Assembly (NCBI GenBank): GCA_963921825.1
Contig: OY997596.1
Span: 9,553,001-9,617,000 of the forward strand
Origin: Erodium maritimum
Taxonomy: Eukaryota > Streptophyta > Magnoliopsida > Geraniales > Geraniaceae
Length of the DNA stretch: 64,000 nucleotides
Direction: 5' to 3'
The notes below the pieces were generated by a model that was not told the origin of the DNA, did not search any database, and was given only the letters and a program-made list of their open reading frames with translations. This document shows positions 1 to 9,846 of this stretch, one piece after another (position 1 is the stretch's first letter; each line of letters begins with the position of its first letter). The position numbers and the translations under genes are program-made.

Positions 1-599
1 AGATATCCTATACCGAAATTTTCCGTCGGCACAGGTATCCTGCCGGGACGCTCTGCAAACCGAACAGAGTCGGAACCACACACCAACATTACTTCTCAAT
101 CTCCTCCTTGTCAACCGTTACCGGGACTAGCCACAACAGAATTCAAACACTAACGAGTCAAGACCAGCCATAATAACTCTGCAAGGTTGATACCCAAAAA
201 CAGTCTTTAATGTCGACAACCAGTATTATTTAACAGTTCACAATTTCAGCGTGAAACGAATTCGATCAGCCCAAAAAAAGACATTGGTTACGCACAACAA
301 GTCGACTGTCCCTCAGACACTGAGGAATAGCAGATAACAGTCTAGGTAACTTATGACGAAGTCCATCGTCGGTGTAGATAGCGGCCCGTCACAGCCCACC
401 TCGATATAGATACCTCACACCGATTCTAAAAGATAAACAACTCTCGGTCAATGTGTTAAGACACGGGTGGCTTAACGGTTCTCAAAATCTCGTCCCAACA
501 TAAAATAACACATAACAAACCAACATGCGTGACACTCAAGTGTTAGCAAACATAATATCAAAAGTTTAAAAGATAAACAAGTGCTCTAAGCGATCTCAT
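1..599 (-). other. Post-gag non-coding region of gypsy A
   Basis: No reading frame resembling protease, reverse transcriptase or integrase is visible here, although in autonomous gypsy elements protease follows the gag zinc knuckle directly. The first 16 bases (AGATATCCTATACCG) match, on the opposite strand, the CCGGTATAGGATATCT motif found in the same relative region of element D near 61780 and in the LTR minisatellite at 13015-13450. This argues that LTR-derived sequence has replaced pol. The rest is unassigned. Confidence 0.5.
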
Positions 600-2007
600 G
601 ATCGTAATCAAGTCCCTCCACTCGGGATCCAGCTATCGCGTACACTCGGCCCTGCCGCACCGGAGGTCCTCCTCTCGGGGGTGGTGGTGGAACCGGCTGC
701 TGTGGTCTAGGCGGGTGTCTCTGGGCTGCTGCTCCCACCGCCTGACGCGGAGCTCACGGCTGGTGTGCCTGTCGTGGTCGTCCAGGGGGTGCCTGACGGG
801 GCTGTGCCTGCTGGGGTCTCGGCACAGGTGTCGGTCCAACTCGATCAATACATGTCAAAGCAATGTGCCCCTGTCGGCCGTATCAATAGTAGGCCCTCTC
901 CTCAAACCTCTGTGGACGATCAACTTGTAGATCTGCGGGTCCGCTGCTCATCAGACAGTCTCGGGCTAGGTGGCCCTGCTGCCCACACAGATGACATGAC
1001 TGTGCCACCGGGGCGGGTCCAACTGATGCTACAGCCCCTGCCCGGCGCACGCCTCCAGACGGAAACTGGGGCTGAAAGGATCCAGTATCTCTCTATCTGC
1101 GCTGATCGCGCCTCTCGGAATGTCCAGGGAGCCACTCGGCCTCGGTCTGATCTCCCGCACTCTAGCGGTCTCTCTGAAGTGCCTCTCTATGGCCAAAGCC
1201 TGATCCAGGAGTGTAGAGTATACATCGGTCCTGAAAGCGATGACACTGTGAGCAATCGACGGGACGAGCCCGTTCTCGAATCGCCTGCAGCGACTCTCAT
1301 TTGTCTGCACTAGCTCCGGTGCAAAGCAGGCCAAGGAAGTAAATCGCACTGCATACTCAGAGACGCTCAATCCTCTCTAACGCATTTCTAGGAACTACTG
1401 GCGTCTGTCATCTCGAATGGATCGAGGAAAATGCTGCTCCAGGAACAGCCTGCTGAATAACTCATAGTCGTCCCCAACTCTGGTCTACACTGATTGCCAC
1501 CAATAGTAGGCCTCTCCTTCGAGCTGAAAGGTGGCGAATGATGCTCTCAGACGTCCCTCAGATACTCCAGAGGTATCGAGGTTGCGGGTAATCCGCTCCA
1601 ACCAGCCTGCAGCTGCCTCGGGGTCTGCTCCCCCGGAGTAGACCGGTGTGCCGAGTCTACGAAACTCCCTGAGGGCCTGGGCCGTGAAACTGTCAAGCGG
1701 GCCTGGTCCCTCACTGGTGACTGCTGCGACAGTAGGCACGGCTCTGGTGCCGGTCCTGTAGTCCCATGTTGCGCGCCTATGGCGGCCAACACTGCACGAA
1801 CCACCTCCTCTAGAAGGGTCGCCTGCGTCGGCTCAGCGACTGGAGATGTTCTGGGTGGTGCCTCTGATGGTCCACCCTCAAAACTATGGTGCTGGTTAAA
1901 GCAGCACCCTGGGCGTCAGCTGCCCTCGCCTGCTCAGAGGCAGGTGCCTGACTCCGGCCCCCAGCTGGGCGGTTACTGGTACCTCTTGAAACGTAACTAC
2001 GTGCCAT
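600..2007 (-). pseudogene. gag of gypsy A (broken)
   Basis: Degenerate Retrotrans_gag protein. The likely start is the ATG at 2005-2007, giving MARSYVSRGT, which aligns with the gag start of element D at 59396. The gag core follows: RRLGTPVYSG and AAGWLERITRNLDTSG near 1560-1660, FQLEGEAYYWWQ near 1490-1530, and MSVSEYAVRFTSLACFAPEL near 1310-1370. A CCHC knuckle, C-HL-C-GQQG-H-LARD-C, is encoded at 955-996. A second knuckle near 860-890 has lost its first cysteines. The C-terminal GRVYAIAGSRVE...HEIA matches the end of the gag of D. At least three frame changes and internal stops prevent translation of one protein. The structural capsid role is inferred from the family. Confidence 0.8.
955..996 (-). 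other. CCHC zinc knuckle coding segment (gypsy A gag)
   Basis: Read on the minus strand, these 42 bases encode a C-X2-C-X4-H-X4-C knuckle, CHLCGQQGHLARDC. This is the nucleocapsid RNA-binding motif of retroelement gag proteins. It is in a different frame from the gag core at 1029-1370, so a frameshift separates them. Confidence 0.8.
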
Positions 2008-2224
2008 ATCGTCTATCCGCGTGAACGGAATACGAACAAGTTTAGTTTCTAGTTTAGACAACGATTCGATCGATCACAAGGACGTTCACGCGCGTCACAC
2101 AAGGGTCGTACAAGACCAAAGCATTTAGGCTCAGTAGATATATATAATACTGTATATATAGTCAGACAAGGCCGCATCTCGATGCGTCTCACACAACAAT
2201 CAGCGGTTCAATCAAATCAATCAA

Positions 2225-2325
2225 TTGATCGACTCCCACAGGAGGATCCAACCAAAGCAAACAACCAACTCCCGCAAGAGGATTCAATCAAATCAAAGAG
2301 CCAACTCCCGCATGAGGATTTATCT
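2225..2325. repeat. Short tandem repeat, about 36-bp unit, three copies
   Basis: Three imperfect copies built around CTCCCACAGGAGGATCCAA, CTCCCGCAAGAGGATTCAA and CTCCCGCATGAGGATTT, within the gypsy A leader. Confidence 0.6.
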
Positions 2326-2704
2326 ATAGTAATTCTCACAAGGCACAAAGCAACAGGCATATCCCTCAAACGAGTATCTTCCAAAACGGGGGGTCTAGTA
2401 TCGTAACCGATCGATTTCATTAAAACTTATCATTTCTTTCCTTCCCAAAGGTTCTTAACAATTTAACTTTTACTCAACCTTCATGTCGATCTCGCGTCGT
2501 TACAACACGATTCAGGCATCCCTGAATTTCATTGTAACAACTTGACATCCAACCATCACGCTCGACTACAGTGGCGCCCTTGAGTCAACCCGTGATAGTG
2601 CAAACATTTCAGTTCTACAAAAATTTCGGCATGACCTATTCGTATTTTCCACTAACCACCTGCTTAAGCGGGACCATTAATAATCAATTTCACAAGGTAT
2701 TCGA

Positions 2705-2805
2705 TACACCGAGTTCTCATGCTCATCAAAATACACAATTCAGTACACAGGGTTCTCATGCCCTTCAAAATACACAATTCAAGAGTTCTCGTGCTCTGTA
2801 AAGTA
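2705..2805. repeat. Short tandem repeat around GTTCTCATGC...TCAAAATACACAATTCA
   Basis: Three imperfect copies. Each starts with GAGTTCTCATGCTC, GGGTTCTCATGCCC or GAGTTCTCGTGCTC and continues with AAAATACACAATTCA-like sequence. It lies in the gypsy A leader and has no known role. Confidence 0.55.
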
Positions 2806-3401
2806 CACCTTATCAGTAAAGTACCGCAGTACCACTCGAGTTTCTACCCTTTAATTAATAGTCATCAAATAGGATTACCATTCCAGCCTTAATCCCCAAG
2901 GAACAATCAACGTCTTAACCGAGTCAAAATTCCAACAATTTCACACTTTAACCGTTTCACACTTCAATAGGTCAGGAAATCGATACCTCAACAAGTCAAT
3001 CAATTGAACAAACCAATATTTCAAATTGCTGAATCATGAAACTGCCTAACACTGTGGCAACACAATTACACAAACGGCTCACTAATCAATCAATTCATGG
3101 CGGTTCGATCATCGCTCGTTAGACCAACCTTGATCTCAACCACAGACATCCCAGATCACTGAGGCATAGCAATAGAGCTTACGACACGCGTAAAACAAAT
3201 CATGTACCATTAAAAGTTCCAACATTTACAAAGGCGTTCGAGTCACGAGGACTGTCATCATTCCAACTCTACGTATCGAGTAATTCCGACTACGTCACTG
3301 AGTACCAAAACTTAGACTCCCTAACTCTACCCACCTAATTGACGTGCGGTCCGAGGTTTGAAAACACATTCACAAAGAAACCTGTTTCAAATGAAACCAG
3401 A

Positions 3402-3412
3402 CTCTGATACCA
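3402..3412 (-). other. Primer binding site of gypsy A
   Basis: On the minus strand this reads TGGTATCAGAG, directly after the LTR end TGACA plus ATT. This is the standard complement of initiator tRNA-Met used by many plant LTR retrotransposons, and it marks the inner LTR boundary. Confidence 0.85.
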
Positions 3413-3655
3413 AATTGTCACGCTCCAAATCCGGTTTTACCCGGACTCGAGATGTGACTAAAGATTTACAGTAAAACAAAAATAATGAAATAAAATAAAA
3501 GTTTCCAAATAATATAAATCCTTCAAAATGTAAAGAGTCATAGCTCAACGGTAAAACGCAATAACCAATATAAAAGGTGCACGTCTCTAAACCTAGCTAA
3601 GCCCTCATAGCTCCCAAGCTCCGAGAGTGCAGCTAATACTGCTCCCGCTCAACAC

Positions 3656-3695
3656 CTGAATCACCACAAAGACAAGAGGGATGAGCTTACGCTCA
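3656..3695 (-). promoter_or_regulatory. Conserved GNRA-loop hairpin plus splice-acceptor-like site (LTR A)
   Basis: On the minus strand 3695-3682 reads TGAGC-GTAA-GCTCA, a perfect 5-bp stem closed by a GUAA (GNRA-type) tetraloop in RNA. Twenty-five bases downstream is a TTCAG|GTG acceptor-like site (AG at 3656-3657). The same arrangement recurs in three other LTRs of this lineage at 13792-13829, 23629-23671 and 58256-58293. An RNA function is inferred, not shown. Confidence 0.6.
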
Positions 3696-4169
3696 GTAGG
3701 GAAAATGCATAACTAGGTTACCCGTTTTGTTCAACAATAAGACTTCTTAAATTCGGTTCAAATCTCAAATGCGAAGAACTTTAACATTTTCAATGAATCA
3801 ATAATAATCGAAGGAAAATACGGAAGTCAATGCGTTTCGTAAATAATCAATAAAGGATAGTGTATTCAATTAATGTCGTGGGACATGAAATTGCCACCCT
3901 CCTATCCACAATACTCACTGTGTCATGTCGGATTTTCCTTCTGTCCAGAGGAGACGCATAACAGCACAAAGACGTTTAACGTCGGGGCTACCGGAAACAA
4001 CCCTTGAGAGTGCATATCGTCGGGATTCCTGGAAACGTCTCCAAAGGACCATATGTCATAGGGAGCCAAGGTAATACTCCCGCAAGACGCATACGCTTGG
4101 GTGAATCAACGAGTAACCAAACCCAGAAAGTAAACCATCCAAATGCCCCGCATGGACCAATAATACCCA

Positions 4170-4640
4170 CACCGGACTCCTCAACGGTGTAGGTCCAACT
4201 ACCAATGCCCCGCAGGGTAAACCATTCTCTGCACCGGAATCCTCCACGGTGTATATCCAGTAAGCAATGCCCCGTAGGGTCCATAACCATTATATTACCC
4301 TTCACCGGAATCCTCAACGATGTAGGTACCATTCCAAATCACCATTAATCATTCTCTCATCCTACACCGGACTCCTCAACGGTGTAGGTATCATACCGTA
4401 TTAACAATAATCATTATATCATCCTACACCGGACTCCTCAACGGGGTAGGTACCATACTGTCTCAGCAATAATCTTTATCTCATCCTACACCGGACTCCT
4501 CAACGGTGTAGGTATCATACCGTATTAATAATAATCATTAAATCATCCTACACCGGACTCCTCAATGGTGTAGGTACCATACTGGCTCAGCAATAACCGT
4601 TATACCACCCTACACCGAAATCTTCAACGGTGTAGGTACC
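4170..4640. repeat. 62-bp minisatellite, eight units, each encoding a hairpin
   Basis: Units begin at 4170, 4232, 4303, 4365, 4427, 4489, 4551 and 4613. From the fourth on the period is exactly 62. The core CCTACACCG...CGGTGTAGG is a 9-bp inverted repeat with a ~10-nt loop. Units 4 and 6 share CGTATTAA and units 5 and 7 share a CTCAGCAATAA-type tail, indicating a 124-bp higher-order unit. It lies in the 3' third of LTR A. Confidence 0.85.
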
Positions 4641-6693
4641 ATTCCACGTAGAATCTATCAAATAATGCCCCGCAGGGTCCATAATCAATATCCCACAGGA
4701 TCACTCAAACAATGTCTCGCAGGGTCCATAACCAAACATAGAAATACACACGTTCATCAATACACATCACACGGGATTCATACCCATAATTACACTTACC
4801 ATCACTTACCACTTGCTCTCCACCGGTCAATCGATCACCTGATCGTGCCTCCTTGGCACAACCAGTCATACTCGATCAACCATTCAATCATTTAAACATT
4901 CAATAAATCGACCAATGATTCAAGCGTTCAAGTTCAACATTCAAACATTCAAGCATGTGTTCGATCTAGTTTCGTTAGACTCTTAATTATCCTAATGACT
5001 AGCAACCAAGTATGTGAAGCTAACACGCAACTAATCCGAGGGCTCGTCACAGTCTCTCTACCAGTAAAACAGGTCCCAAATATTGAAAGAGAGCTATGCT
5101 AGTGATTTGCATCCTAATCATGCATTTCTAGACTCGTCCGGTTAATAGTAATTGAAAGACAATTATTCAAGTTGTTCGCATCCTATATGCAATTCTAGGA
5201 CCTTTTCGATTTTAGTAACCTAATAGGCACGCTAGTATTGAAATACTCGAGTAGTTAGACTTTCCCTACCTTGTGGTATTCCTCTAAATACTCTGCTGAA
5301 ATGTCGATCAGTCTCTCCACCGTTCTTCACACGGGTTCCGGAGTGGTCTTCGTCTTCTCGGGCGAAGTCCAAGTCTGAGTTTTTAACAGTTAAACTTACA
5401 ATCAGATCCGGTACGGTACAAGATAAATTCAACACGTTGCGTTTTAGACTCGAACGGGATAAAGCGAGCTTAAACGACGAATCGGGCTCGAGTACCCGAT
5501 TCCCGACCCCAGAACCCGGTGCACGCTTCCCGAGGCACAGATCCCGATGCGCGAGTTTCGAGGCGCGGTTCCCGAGGTCCGATTCAACGTTCCACTTTTA
5601 AACCCGTTCTAAGCCCGATTTAACGTTCAACTTATTTGTTCGGGTTCCAGAACCGTTCAACAGTCCCAAAACGTTCCCAAAGTCCCAATTCCTTTACGTT
5701 TTTCTTTTGTTCAAACTGGTTTCATTTTAATTTTATTCTCCCTTTTTACAAAATTAAACCTTTACACTTTTTTGTTTCAAAATCGTGCCCAACAACTGAC
5801 CTACCACTTTCCGATCAACCAAGTCCAGATCTGCACAGTTTTCGGTTCCAATAACTGACCAGAAACACACGCTTGGTCAAAATAATAAAACAGAAAAGGA
5901 GAAGGGAGAGGGTTCGGTTTGTAATCCGGTCGGCCAAGGCTTTCGGTGGAACGTTTCTCACCGTGGGAAGACACGGTGACGAGAGGATGGTTGGTGTCGG
6001 GCACGGCGGCGGGAGAGGCGGGAACTCGCCTCAGATCCGTGCGAGAGACGAACGCCGGTGACGTCTGAAATGTCGGCGGCGGTTTGGGGTTGAACGGGGA
6101 CGGCGGAGCTCGGCCGATGAGGGCAAGAGACGGCCGAGAAGCCGGGTGTGGCGTGAACTGGAGAGGAGGGAGAGAGGTGGAGGTTGAGGCCGGTGGTGGT
6201 TTGGTGAACGGAGAAGGAGGAGGGGCTCGGTGGCGAGTCTGAACGGAGAGGGGTGGGGGCTGGTCGGCGTTGAGAGGGAGGAGGACGGTGAGGGACAAGG
6301 ACAGCCGGCGGTGGAGGCAGGCGACGGCGAGGGAGAGAACGGTGAGAGTCGGACGATGAAGGGGATCGGCTTCGAGAGGTTGAGAGCAGAAAGTGAGGGT
6401 CGAAACCCTAGAGGAGTGTTTAAATATGCGGGCCGCGTCAGTTGGGCCTCAAACGGGCTTCTGACGAGGCTTTGGGCCATCCGGCGCAAGGCGAGGAGGA
6501 ACCGGGCCTGGCCTGTCCGGGTCAGCTGGGCGGGTCGGGTCTGTCCGGCTGGGTCCGGTCCGACCCTTTAACCTTTTTTTTTCTTTTTTTTTCGATTGCG
6601 GTTTGCTCCAAAACTTTAACTCGTTTTCCAACCATGCCGTTCTATTCGTATAAAATTAATATTTTAATTAACTTTACCGAGGTGGTCTTCACA

Positions 6694-7234
6694 GCTACTT
6701 CACCTAAGGGTGCGACCGGCTCGGTCGATCCTGGTTGGAAAAACTTGGTAATCGGCCGACCCTCGGATAGCGGGAAGTCCAACGCCCCGGACCTACTTGG
6801 GCACGTAGATAGAACTGGACTTGGAGTTGATACTGGGTCTGGTGTTGGAGCAGGAGTCGGGGAGTAAAGATAGGGTCCATTGAGGAACCTTGGGACGATC
6901 AAGATGTAGCGGAAAAACAGGCCGTCATGGAGGAATGAAAGTGATGTTGTGCTCTAGGGACTAGCCTTCAAAGGGGTCCCTGAATAGAGCTCTGCCTCCT
7001 CTTTAAATCAATAATCGGAGGTTCGGTTTAATATAGAGAATAGAGCATGAAGTCTACACCTTAAGCAGCAATCACTGGTTTCGTCGTAACTTAGTTTTAT
7101 TTTTAGTATGTATTTATGGCACTTGCAACACCGGTTGTACCGAATCATTTGTCTCTAACTTTTTGTAAAGAGACCTTATTTGATTGTATACAGTTTAATG
7201 ACTGTTTTGTATTTCGTGGCTAGGGACTTTCTCC
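6694..7234. other. Unassigned intergenic stretch
   Basis: Non-repetitive sequence between the end of gypsy LTR A and the LINE-like tail. Frames here end near 6867 (+) and run from 6902 (-), but neither resembles a family I know. The region after 6870 is AT-rich and looks like non-coding host DNA or an old repeat. Confidence 0.4.
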
Positions 7235-7365
7235 TTTTTTTTTATCAGCAAAACATATTTGAATAAAACCTCTCTCAAGGAGAAAGAGTAGTACAACGAA
7301 GACAGTCTAGCTACAGACTCTCCAACAAAAAATGACAACAATAACGGCTACCACCATGGTAGCAA
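7235..7365 (-). mobile_element. Probable LINE/SINE 3' end with poly(A) tail
   Basis: A run of nine T at 7235-7243 followed by ATCAGCAAAACATATTTGAATAAAAC reads, on the minus strand, as a retroposon 3' end with a terminal poly(A). TCTCCT flanks it on the left (7230-7235) and recurs after the minisatellite near 7632-7637, a weak candidate target-site duplication. No coding part is present, so the family is uncertain. Confidence 0.35.
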
Positions 7366-7634
7366 TGAACGGGTACACAGACCCTGAAGATGAATGGGTA
7401 CGCAGACCCTGAAGATGAAAGGGTACGAAGACCCTGAAGCAATGAAAGGGTACGCAAACCCTGAAGCAATGAAAAGGCACGCAGACCCTGAAACCCCCCA
7501 CCGGGGAAACTTGGGTACACAGACCCAGAAGTGTAATGGATGGGTACGCAGACCCTGAAGTGAAAGGGTGCACCGACCCTGAAGAGAATGGATACACAGA
7601 TCCGAAAGTGAAGTGAAAAGATACGCAGATCCTC
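7366..7634. repeat. Minisatellite of GGGTACGCAGACCCTGAAG units
   Basis: About ten imperfect copies, 24-30 bases each, of GGGTACGCAGACCCTGAAG followed by an A/G-rich spacer (ATGAAT, CAATGAAA, TGAAA). Each core has GGGT and ACCC arms six bases apart. It lies directly upstream of the CYP82 relic 1 promoter region. Confidence 0.85.
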
Positions 7635-7635
7635 T

Positions 7636-8008
7636 CCTAATTGAAATCTAAGTTAATAAAATTGTACCTTTTAACTGGAAAAAAAAACTTAAATATAGGT
7701 CAAATTGAGGTGCTGACTAAAAGTCAAGAATTCACGCTTTCGACGGACACTCCTATATTTAATGGGCAAAGACTACCTAATAATTTGTTTGTTTGTGTCA
7801 AATTCCCGATTTATAATTACTTTGTATAGTGTTTAACTTATCATTTTCAATTGGATCGAGGCATGTGATTAGGCCACGAGATGCGACTAGTGTAACTGTA
7901 TAGAGTTGTTTTTTTATACATAAAATAAACTTAGATCCTCCAATCACAGCCTCTTGACTAGCACTGCATATACTCTACAGAGTTGGAGCAACTGTAAGCA
8001 AAAAAAAA
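7636..8008 (+). promoter_or_regulatory. 5' flanking region of CYP82 relic 1
   Basis: Homologous to the flank of CYP82 relic 2, now split over 10467-10612, 30650-30707 and 32945-33132. Shared blocks include AACTTAAATATAGG, CGATTTATAATTACTTTGT, AGGCCACGAGATGCGA and TTATACATAAAATAAACTTAG. Such conservation over ~370 bases shows that the whole gene and promoter were duplicated in tandem. Confidence 0.75.
7915..7927 (+). promoter_or_regulatory. Candidate TATA box of CYP82 relic 1
   Basis: TATACATAAAATA lies ~90 bases upstream of the start codon and is preserved at the same spacing in relic 2 (33054-33066). The call rests on sequence and conservation only. Confidence 0.45.
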
Positions 8009-8155
8009 ATGGAACCAATGGCCATAACCGGTCTCTTGGTGCTTGCTTTCTTCTTCTTTTCCATCGTTCACCTAAGGGGGAAGAAACACAAAACACCACC
8101 TGCGGCTCCTGGTGCTTGGCCCCTAATCGGACATCTCTATCTCTTTGCGGGTGGC
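8009..8155 (+). pseudogene. CYP82-type cytochrome P450 relic 1 (N-terminal fragment)
   Basis: The ATG at 8009 opens MEPMAITGLLVLAFFFFSIV, a hydrophobic ER signal-anchor, followed by a basic stop-transfer (HLRGKKHK) and the proline-rich hinge PPAAPGAWPLIGHLYLF of plant microsomal P450s. It resembles the CYP82 family (eudicot monooxygenases of specialised metabolism). Only ~50 of the usual ~520 residues remain. Homology to relic 2 stops after LFAGG near 8155, where a truncated copia element begins. Oxygen activation, ExxR and heme-binding regions are all absent, so the fragment cannot encode an enzyme. The start is supported by alignment with METIMAITSG in relic 2. Confidence 0.8.
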
Positions 8156-8168
8156 CGAGAATATCAAA
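8156..8168. other. Deletion junction between CYP82 relic 1 and copia B
   Basis: On the left is P450 exon sequence. On the right is copia polyprotein read on the minus strand, cut inside the GAG-pre-integrase segment just after SPQI, where WHRRLGHP normally follows. No LTR end or target-site duplication is present, so this is a deletion or illegitimate-recombination joint rather than a clean insertion site. Confidence 0.6.
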
Positions 8169-8883
8169 TCTGGGGAGACAAAGCAGCCAAAGCTAAAGGT
8201 GAACTAGGTGACGGGGATGACGTTACTGGGTAGAGATCACCGGAACTGTCACATCTCAAAACCTGAGTGCACTTCTGAAAGTCCTTCACAGAAAAACCAA
8301 GAGGATCAAACTCTACTATAGCATTATTATCAGTTACAAAATGACGAACTGATACAAGATTTTTGATAATATTAAGAGTATGTAACACATTATTCAAATG
8401 CAATGCAAGGTGAGAAGGTAATAAAGGGGCATGACCGATTCTAGTAATTGGGATAAGGGTACCATCACCTACAACAACTTGACGAGAAATACTGGATTGA
8501 AAATAAGAGTTTAGACTACATGGATTGACAGTCATAGTTAAGGAAGATCCCGAGTCCATATACCAATTGGAATCCGGCTGCTGTAGGGTAATCGTGTGCA
8601 TATCGCGATCAATATTCGTGTACAGAAGAGACAGAATGTGCTTGTGCCTGAGGGTGTTGTCCCAAAATCTGCTACAGACGTGTCTGACTGGTACTCGGTT
8701 GCGATAGGAACGGGCATGGTGGCATAGGCCAGTAGGACCAAGACATGGGCTGCTGCTGTTTCTTACATGATGACCACGGTGAAGGAGCAGGATAATTGGG
8801 GTCGAAATGGGTATGTGGATGAAATTGAGACATGCTGCCCTTATATTTGTTACGGCCTCGTCTGCGACCGTTCTTAAAGCCAC
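8168..8883 (-). pseudogene. Copia B protease / GAG-pre-integrase segment
   Basis: The frame reads WYMDSGSSLTMT, the copia aspartic protease active site (D-S-G), then the conserved VVVGDGT, LNNVLHTLNIIKNLVSVR and DPLGFSVKD blocks and RCDSSGDLYP, the segment preceding the HHCC zinc finger. It stops at the deletion junction. The part before ~8620 is out of frame with gag. Confidence 0.75.
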
Positions 8884-8965
8884 GAGCCATGAGATGCTTT
8901 AGAGCTAGAAGAATGAGGCCCTGCATCATCTTTTTGAGTTGCAACAACAAGTCCCGAACCAGCAG

Positions 8966-9736
8966 CTAGAGCACCGGACGATGACTGCTTTTGCTTCCTC
9001 GTTTCTTCCATGATAAGATGAGATCGAGCTTCAGTAGAGGGTTGCATTGCTGGAGAATAGTTGCAATGCCATCATAAGCCTCGGATAAACCTGTAACAAG
9101 ATGAAGCACAAGTCGATTATCGGATGCCAGAGCTCCAACATTCGATAACTGGTCAGGCAGGTTTTTAAGCTCTTGACAATAAACAGAGACATTTGCAAAA
9201 TCTTTCAAACGGGTGGTAGAGAACTGTTGCTCAAGATAAACAACACGAGAGTGCTTATTATCCTGAAAAATATTACTAAGGGCTAGCCACGCACGAGTAG
9301 TAGTGGTGTCAGGCTTAATAATCGTTTGAAGTAAATCGATAGAAATGGTACCATAGATCCACTGAAGGACAGCAACGTCCAGACGGTGCCAAAGTGCAGC
9401 ATTGACAGCCACGGGAGGAGATGACTTGGTCGGAGGTGACGACGATGCACTGGTTTTGCCTGTTGCTTCCTTGCCGGAGTCGACATCAGCAGTAGCTTCA
9501 GAGGAGTCGGACACAGCCGGCGAGAGGGACGTATGATCAGCCGGTAACACAACAACATCAAGTGCGTTAGAGGATTCCGGTAGAATGTGGTGAAGCACAT
9601 CATGGACTCGACAATGGATCCTAAAAAGTTCGGACCACATTGTGTATGGACCTTTTTCCATCTCTAGAATGACGGGAAGTGAGCTCGGTATATTTGAAAC
9701 CAAAAGTGCAGGGTCAAGTTTGTCGAAGTCTGCCAT
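8966..9736 (-). pseudogene. Copia B gag (UBN2-type)
   Basis: Open for 256 codons from the ATG at 9736 (MADFDKLDPALLVSNIPSSL). It shows typical copia gag blocks: LWHRLDVAVLQWIYGTIS, TTTRAWLALSNIFQDN, SRVVYLEQQFSTTRLKDF, SVYCQELKNLPDQLSNVG and LVLHLVTGLSEAYDGIA, the last three being hallmarks of the UBN2 gag domain. A Ser/Pro-rich linker sits near residues 75-115. It ends before any zinc knuckle. It would form the particle, but without pol it is inert. Confidence 0.85.
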
Positions 9737-9835
9737 GAGAGATCGTGTGCTGCAAAAACTAACAGAGAAAACGAAATAGAAAAAAAAAAGAGTGCGGCGG
9801 AAAAACGTGAGAAAGTAAGTACAATTTAGTTAAAC

Positions 9836-9846
9836 TCCTGATACCG
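9836..9846 (-). other. Degenerate primer binding site of copia B
   Basis: On the minus strand CGGTATCAGG follows the LTR end CCAACA. It differs from the usual TGGTATCAGA at two positions. Confidence 0.55.

Larger units (their letters stand above)
2008..3401 (-). other. Leader (5' UTR) of gypsy A
   Basis: Non-coding sequence between the primer binding site and gag. It holds a short direct repeat of about 36 bases at 2225-2325 (three copies around CAACTCCCGCAAGAGGATT) and a second one at 2700-2800 (GTTCTCATGCCCTTCAAAA-type units). An AT-rich stretch (TATATATAATAC) sits near 2140-2160. I see no gene here. Confidence 0.6.
1..6693 (-). mobile_element. Gypsy LTR retrotransposon A (partial, long-LTR lineage)
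   Basis: Minus-strand Ty3/gypsy element cut by the window start. In its own orientation it shows a 5' LTR (6693 to 3416), a tRNA-Met-type primer binding site, a non-coding leader, a broken gag with one readable CCHC knuckle, and about 600 bases of post-gag sequence with no protease or polymerase. It is related to element D (40003-64000): gag aligns from the start region (ARSYVSRGT against TPSYVPRGT) to the C-terminus (GRVYA...EIA). Its LTR starts TGTGAAGACC rather than TGTAAGAACC, so it is a separate subfamily. The 3' LTR and one target-site duplication lie outside the window, so its ends cannot be fully checked. Confidence 0.8.
3416..6693 (-). repeat. 5' LTR of gypsy A (3.28 kb)
   Basis: Bounded by TG...CA: on the minus strand it starts TGTGAAGACC at 6693 and ends GGAGCGTGACA at 3416, next to the primer binding site. 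The last ~50 bases (ATCTCGAGTCCGG...GTGACA) match the LTR ends of the solo LTRs and element D. It holds GC-rich palindromic clusters (5455-5600, 5930-6560), a 62-bp minisatellite (4170-4640) and the conserved hairpin/acceptor motif (3656-3695). GC-rich frames at 5801-6489 are Pro/Ser/Arg-rich without a domain and are not genes. The outer boundary at 6693 rests on the TG/CA rule and on length agreement with D (3.31 kb). Confidence 0.7.

Noticed and set aside
4170..4640. CRISPR-like appearance of regularly spaced repeats
   Set aside because: Units are contiguous 62-bp tandem repeats with no unique spacers, in plant DNA within an LTR.
5801..6571. Several overlapping GC-rich frames of 110-165 codons on both strands
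   Set aside because: They lie inside LTR A, are Pro/Ser/Arg-rich, overlap in several frames and show no domain. Frame length follows from high GC content.
6442..6867. Plus-strand frame of 141 codons
   Set aside because: It crosses the LTR A boundary, so it cannot be a native gene, and no family is recognisable in either part.
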